Assembly (NCBI GenBank): GCA_009602725.1
Contig: WELB01000008.1
Location: 1,234,322 to 1,298,321 of the forward strand
Reading direction: 5' to 3'
Length of the DNA stretch: 64,000 bases
DNA from: Spirogloea muscicola
Taxonomy: Eukaryota; Streptophyta; Zygnematophyceae; Spirogloeales; Spirogloeaceae
In this document: positions 60,081 to 64,000 of the stretch, in pieces
Position numbering within the stretch: the stretch's first letter is position 1
How the letters are laid out: every line of letters begins with the position of its first letter
Program-made: the position numbers and the translations under genes
The notes under the pieces: generated by a model
Seen by the model: the letters and a program-made list of their open reading frames with translations, nothing else
Told to the model about the DNA's origin: nothing
The model's database searches: none

Positions 60081-62919
60081 ATGGCCGCGCTCTCCCTCCT
60101 CGGAGCCGCCTGCTGTGCGCCGCCGCACGAGCTCCGACGCTGTCCCGCCGCGGATGGCCTTGCAAGTGCCGCAGCAGAGGTGCCACCACCCCAGCACCGG
60201 CCGTCGAGCTCTCTTGTGAGGAGCCCCGTGCGCCGGAACGCCCCACGGCCTTTCCGCAGGCGGCGGCAGCAGCGACGGGACGGCTGCTTTGGTACGTACT
60301 GTGGACGGTCGAGAGGATCTGCACAGGCCCGTCTTGTCTACTAGCACCTGGTCCGAGCTTCCGTGCACGGAAAAGAGTTGCCCAGCGGTCGAGAGGAACT
60401 TGGAGTATCATTTCCTCTCTCTGTGCGCTTGGCAGTCGTTGCAAAGAACCAGCAGGCGTACACGCTTTCAGAGGAGGAGACTTCAGCGTTACAGGTAACA
60501 ACCTCGCTCATTGCTCCAAACTGAGGTCCTGCGCGAGCCTGACGTCCAGCAGTTCTCTCTCGCATTGTCTTCTGATCTGGGACTTTTCAAATCTTCCATG
60601 TTAGTCCACCAGTCTCTCAACATACAGAATGCTGCTTACTGAGAAATTCACCCACTCTACAAGTCACAGGAGTGCTTTTTGAACTGGAAGTTTACACTGG
60701 TCTGGTCATTGACTGTTTCGCTACTAGCATTCCAATTTTAGAGTTGATCTGCGATGTAGAGGTCCACGTCATACTGTATGTCTTGGTGCTGTTGCAGAGG
60801 AAGGCAGCGGAAGTTGTGGATGACTTGAGGGGAACCAGCATCTTCCTTGTTGGTCAGTGACGTGATGAGCCCACTGATGAGCCCACTGAGCTGCAGTCAC
60901 TAAGCCCACACAATGTGGGCTTATTGGCTGCAGCTCACTCGCACGACGTGGTTTTACAAGCACTGCTAGACTAACGTCTTTAGTGTGTGCGGATTTTGGC
61001 ACTCAGACAGCCTGTGTGCAGGTGGAGGCATGTCTGTGGTCGAAGAAATATAGCTTTTGTGACTTTGTTCATTTCATTTGGGCTAATGCAGGCATGATGG
61101 GCAGCGGTAAGACCACTGTTGGAAGAATCCTTGCGGACGCTCTACATTACTCCTTTCTTGACTGGTACTAGCCAAGCCCGCAACCACGAGCAAAGCAGCA
61201 GCATAGTGCAACTACTTCAAATGTGATGGCTGCCTAACAGCCATAATAGTCCGTGGCCCTGCTTGTACTCAAGAGTTCGTAACAGGACAAGCAAAAGGTT
61301 CTTGTCCGTAGCTGCGGGCACACAAGCCATGGCTTGTGGACCCAGCTTTGACATAGATGGATCCATCCTGTCACTACAATCATCAAGGTCTCACATCAAA
61401 TCTGATATAATATCAGTGACCAGGTGGTAGAACAAGTAGCAGGTGGAGCATCTGTTGCTGAGATCTTTGCTGAGTGTGGAGAGGAGGTCTTTCGACAGCT
61501 TGAGGTCCTTACTGCCACCCATTACCTCACACATCTGGCGCTTGCAATCTTGCAAGCTATATATCTTGCTCATAGAGCTTGCAAGCTTCATAAGCACCCC
61601 GGTGGGGTGAAACAGCAATGACCGAGGTTGAGCTTCATCCCAATACGTGTACAAGCAGCAGGTCGCCATGTGTAATATCTGAAGTATGCTGAACTTTATT
61701 GTTGTTACAAGAAAATCAGCAGGCTCACTTCATATGCTTATTGCTGGCCTTCCACAGCCGTGCCACTGTTCATGTCTGTGCAGAGCAAAGTGATTGCAGA
61801 GCTTTCGTCGAACGGCCGGCTTGTGGTTGCAACTGGTGGTGGTGCAGTGACGCGCCCAACCAACTGGTCAGTATCAGCAAGAGATCAGAAGTATCAGCAA
61901 GCAAGCCAATGATCGCCGCAACTGCTTAGAAGGCTCTAAGCTCTACTTGACTTGTAATCAGGAGAGTGCATCTTTGTCATGCTTGTTTACACTGGCGTCA
62001 TTCTCGCGGATTCGGATATGCACAACTCAACAGGAAGCAGTTGCGCTTGCAGGTCAAAAATGAGAGACCATGTCACAGTATGGCTCGATGTTCCTGTAGG
62101 TGCTCTTGCTGATCGCCTGCTATCTGCTGGGACCAAGTCACGGCCATTACTGAACCGTGGAGAAACAACAGAAGTTGAAGAGCACTCTAAGGTGCGTGGC
62201 CTTCTGCGATTGCAGGCTAGGCCCCTCGAGGACTCACTTCAGAGCCTTTGTCACAAGAGCTTACTCTTGTGGGTCCTACTAATTCGCTATTGCCTATCCA
62301 TATTGCTGCAGTTATTGCAAAGATTGAACCAGCTCCTGGGTGATCGCCGCGATATGTACGCACAAGCAGATGCCACACTCAGATTGGAGGGTAGGGTCGC
62401 TCTCCTGGTCATGAGCTTCAATCTACATCCATTCTCTCTCTAATAATAGCGGAGCATCTGATGGTCATCACACTCAGCAAGCATCATTTCTTTAGTGGAG
62501 TTGCTCCTCATGCCCAAGAGATCCCAATGGCAGAAGCTTCACAAAGGTGGAGCAAGGAGCATGTGCCATGCTTCTAAATGGTACTCACAAGCAAAATCTG
62601 CTGCAGACTTGGCAACCTCGCTGGGTTTGGAAAGCTTGTCTTCTGTCTCTTCTGGAGCAGTGGCATTGGAGGTATTTTGAATAACCTCTGACAAGTTCGA
62701 CAACCAAGACAGCTTTCCTGATTAATTTCTGTTCCCTGTTACTTTCCTCTTTTCATACCGTTATATAGCAAATGGGTGCTCATCCTTTGCCGTGTTACAT
62801 CTTATTGATCAGATCAAATGACCTCCTGACATTAGCTCCTATTGTGGCAGGCATTAGAGAAAGTGAATGCCCTCATCAACTCCAAGAAGTACGAAAGACG
62901 AGGCACCACCAACATGTAG
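60081..62919 (+). CDS. SK: Shikimate kinase, chloroplast-targeted
   Basis: Ten exons (60081-60291, 60436-60494, 60798-60852, 61092-61164, 61417-61504, 61784-61866, 62053-62191, 62312-62390, 62607-62671, 62851-62919) give 306 residues with all phases consistent. MAALSLLGAACCAPPHE... is an Ala/Arg/Ser-rich transit-type leader. The kinase domain reads GTSIFLVGMMGSGKTTVGR (Walker A), HYSFLDCDQV (the substrate-binding D.D), AGGASVAEIFAECGEEVFRQ, VVATGGGAVTRPTNW, VWLDVPVGALADRLL, GTKSRPLL (the lid and adenine-site Arg) and DRRDMYAQADATLRLE. It catalyses ATP-dependent 3-phosphorylation of shikimate, step five of the chorismate pathway, in the plastid stroma. The ATG at 60081 sits in a good context (GCCATGGCC). 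Confidence 0.93.
60888..60936 (+). repeat. Imperfect 23-bp inverted repeat in an intron
   Basis: GAGCTGCAGTCACTAAGCCC at 60888 pairs with GGGCTTATTGGCTGCAGCTC ending at 60936. The loop is about 3 nt and there are two or three mismatches. It lies in the third intron of the shikimate kinase gene. Confidence 0.85.
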
Positions 62920-63384
62920 ATCTCACTGTTGCCTACCTTACTTAGTCTCCTGAGATCAGGCAATCCCCCAGGCTAAGGAGCAATGGAAGGAGCATTTGAA
63001 GCTTGGCCCATTGTTTCGCCTGCCTCTGATAGCCTGGACAGCAGCAGTTGCTGGACAAGCTGGCCTCTTCTTATCCTGTCAAGCATTGTACGCCGGGTGT
63101 TTGGCGGCGGCACGGGCGCCTGCCATGGAGGCTGAAGGCGGGAGTGATTGTGTTGAGGATGTTGCATGTAGGTGATTCAGCAGTTTGGGCCGGGAAACCA
63201 TTCTGCCGGAGTATGTGAATCAGCCGATGGGCTGGATAACCATCTGACTCAGCCTTGTGGGCAATGGGAGCGCTCCCTGTAAAGAGGGGTGCCCTGGCAC
63301 ATCGGGCTTCGTTCTTAAAAATGAATTGAGGCGATCACGCTGCTGCTCCCGACGTCCTAGCTATAGCAGCCACCCACAAAGTGA
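62920..63384. other. 3' flank of the shikimate kinase gene
   Basis: No gene was recognised. Confidence 0.45.
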
Positions 63385-63545
63385 GGGCGGAGTCTGTGCT
63401 GTCTGTGTGACCGTGTGGCTGATCTCTAGTCGAGAGCGGAGCCTGTGCTGTCCTTTGTGACTGTGACTGTGTGGCTGTGTGGCTTTGTGGCTGATTAGGG
63501 CGGAGCCTCAGCTGTCGGTGGGTCTAAGTGTCTGATCTCTGTGTG
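63385..63545 (+). repeat. Three imperfect tandem units rich in TGTGGCTG
   Basis: Units start GGGCGGAGTCTGTGCTGTC at 63385, GAGAGCGGAGCCTGTGCTGTC at 63433 and GGGCGGAGCCTCAGCTGTC near 63498. Lengths are roughly 48, 65 and 46 bp. The units end in GTGGCTGATCT-like sequence. Confidence 0.8.
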
Positions 63546-63639
63546 CCACCATGAGCAGATCTGCATCTGGACTGCTGAGACGAGGGTGGTCTGCTGGTCC
63601 TCATGAGAAATGCACAAGCCCACTTGAGTAACTTCACAG

Positions 63640-64000
63640 CTCCCTTACCCAAGCTCCCGTTTAGAGAGCTGGGGGCTGTGAAAAGCTTGAAGCCAGACAC
63701 AGCCCTTGCTTGCATTAGCAGAGCTATTCCTCTGAATGGGAAAGAGAAGAAGAGTGCTCTCTTATGGAAAGGTAAATTTCGTGTATTTGAAACAAACGAA
63801 GGCCAAAGGCCAAGTACAAAGGCAAGCACATCTAAAGGCCTACATAATCTACAGCAAAGTGACCCGCTCAGTAACCACGGGTCAAAACATAAAGATCGCT
63901 AATCGATGCCTGAATACTAGATGTCAGATACGAAGCCCTTCTGCCACCAACTAGAGCTCGGCCAGCTTTCTGGTGCAAGGCATTAGCCTGAGCACGCTGC
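63640..64000 (-). mobile_element. LINE-like copy running off the window end
   Basis: The minus strand from the window end reads QRAQANALHQKAGRALVGG and SISDLYVLTRGY, then a stop near 63868. A tail follows with TGCTTGCCTTTGTACTTGGCC-like sequence (63775-63840) and a degenerate hairpin module at 63660-63690. The body continues past 64000. Confidence 0.75.

Overview
The window looks like nuclear DNA of a photosynthetic green alga (Chlorophyta). Genes are intron-rich, with about 4-30 short exons and GT-AG introns of roughly 100-700 bp. Products include chloroplast proteins with N-terminal transit-type leaders (Mg-chelatase H-type subunit, LPA1/DUF3493 protein, shikimate kinase), and intergenic DNA is littered with retroelement fragments. 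No tRNA, rRNA, CRISPR array or bacterial-type operon was seen. Exon coordinates come from reading splice sites by eye, checking that the reading phase carries across each junction and comparing with remembered family sequences.

Left part (1-24.7 kb): a 5'-truncated class IV aminotransferase (+); a complete PRP5/DDX46 spliceosomal helicase (-) that diverges from an ENY2/SUS1 gene (+) across a GC-rich spacer holding a 172-base assembly gap; an unrecognised glycine-zipper protein (-); a retroelement mosaic; an LPA1-type photosystem II assembly protein (-); more retroelement copies; an SLC35C2-like transporter (+) with a 13-nt micro-exon; and a phytocyanin-like protein (-) whose copper site looks partly lost.

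Middle (24.7-49 kb): retroelement tails and two paralogous secreted cupredoxins (-) with identical internal exon lengths and Pro/Lys-rich tails. With the phytocyanin they form a loose cluster of three blue-copper-fold genes on one strand. Next comes a roughly 12.8 kb gene (-) for a divergent Mg-chelatase H-type subunit (CHLH2-like) with an apparent N-terminal helical extension.

Right part (49-64 kb): the densest retroelement block, including two copies with long open frames for a CCHC knuckle plus restriction-like endonuclease domain; a LigB/DODA-type extradiol dioxygenase (+); an RsmD-type 16S rRNA methyltransferase (-); a chloroplast shikimate kinase (+); and another retroelement copy running off the window end.

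The least routine signal is the retroelement system. Many 5'-truncated copies of several subfamilies share one C-terminal coding signature (ending LLTRGY or similar) and a recurring 3' hairpin module (GGGCTGGC...GCCAGCCC type). The hairpin occurs about 30 times on both strands, always outside exons, and copies are often joined end to end.
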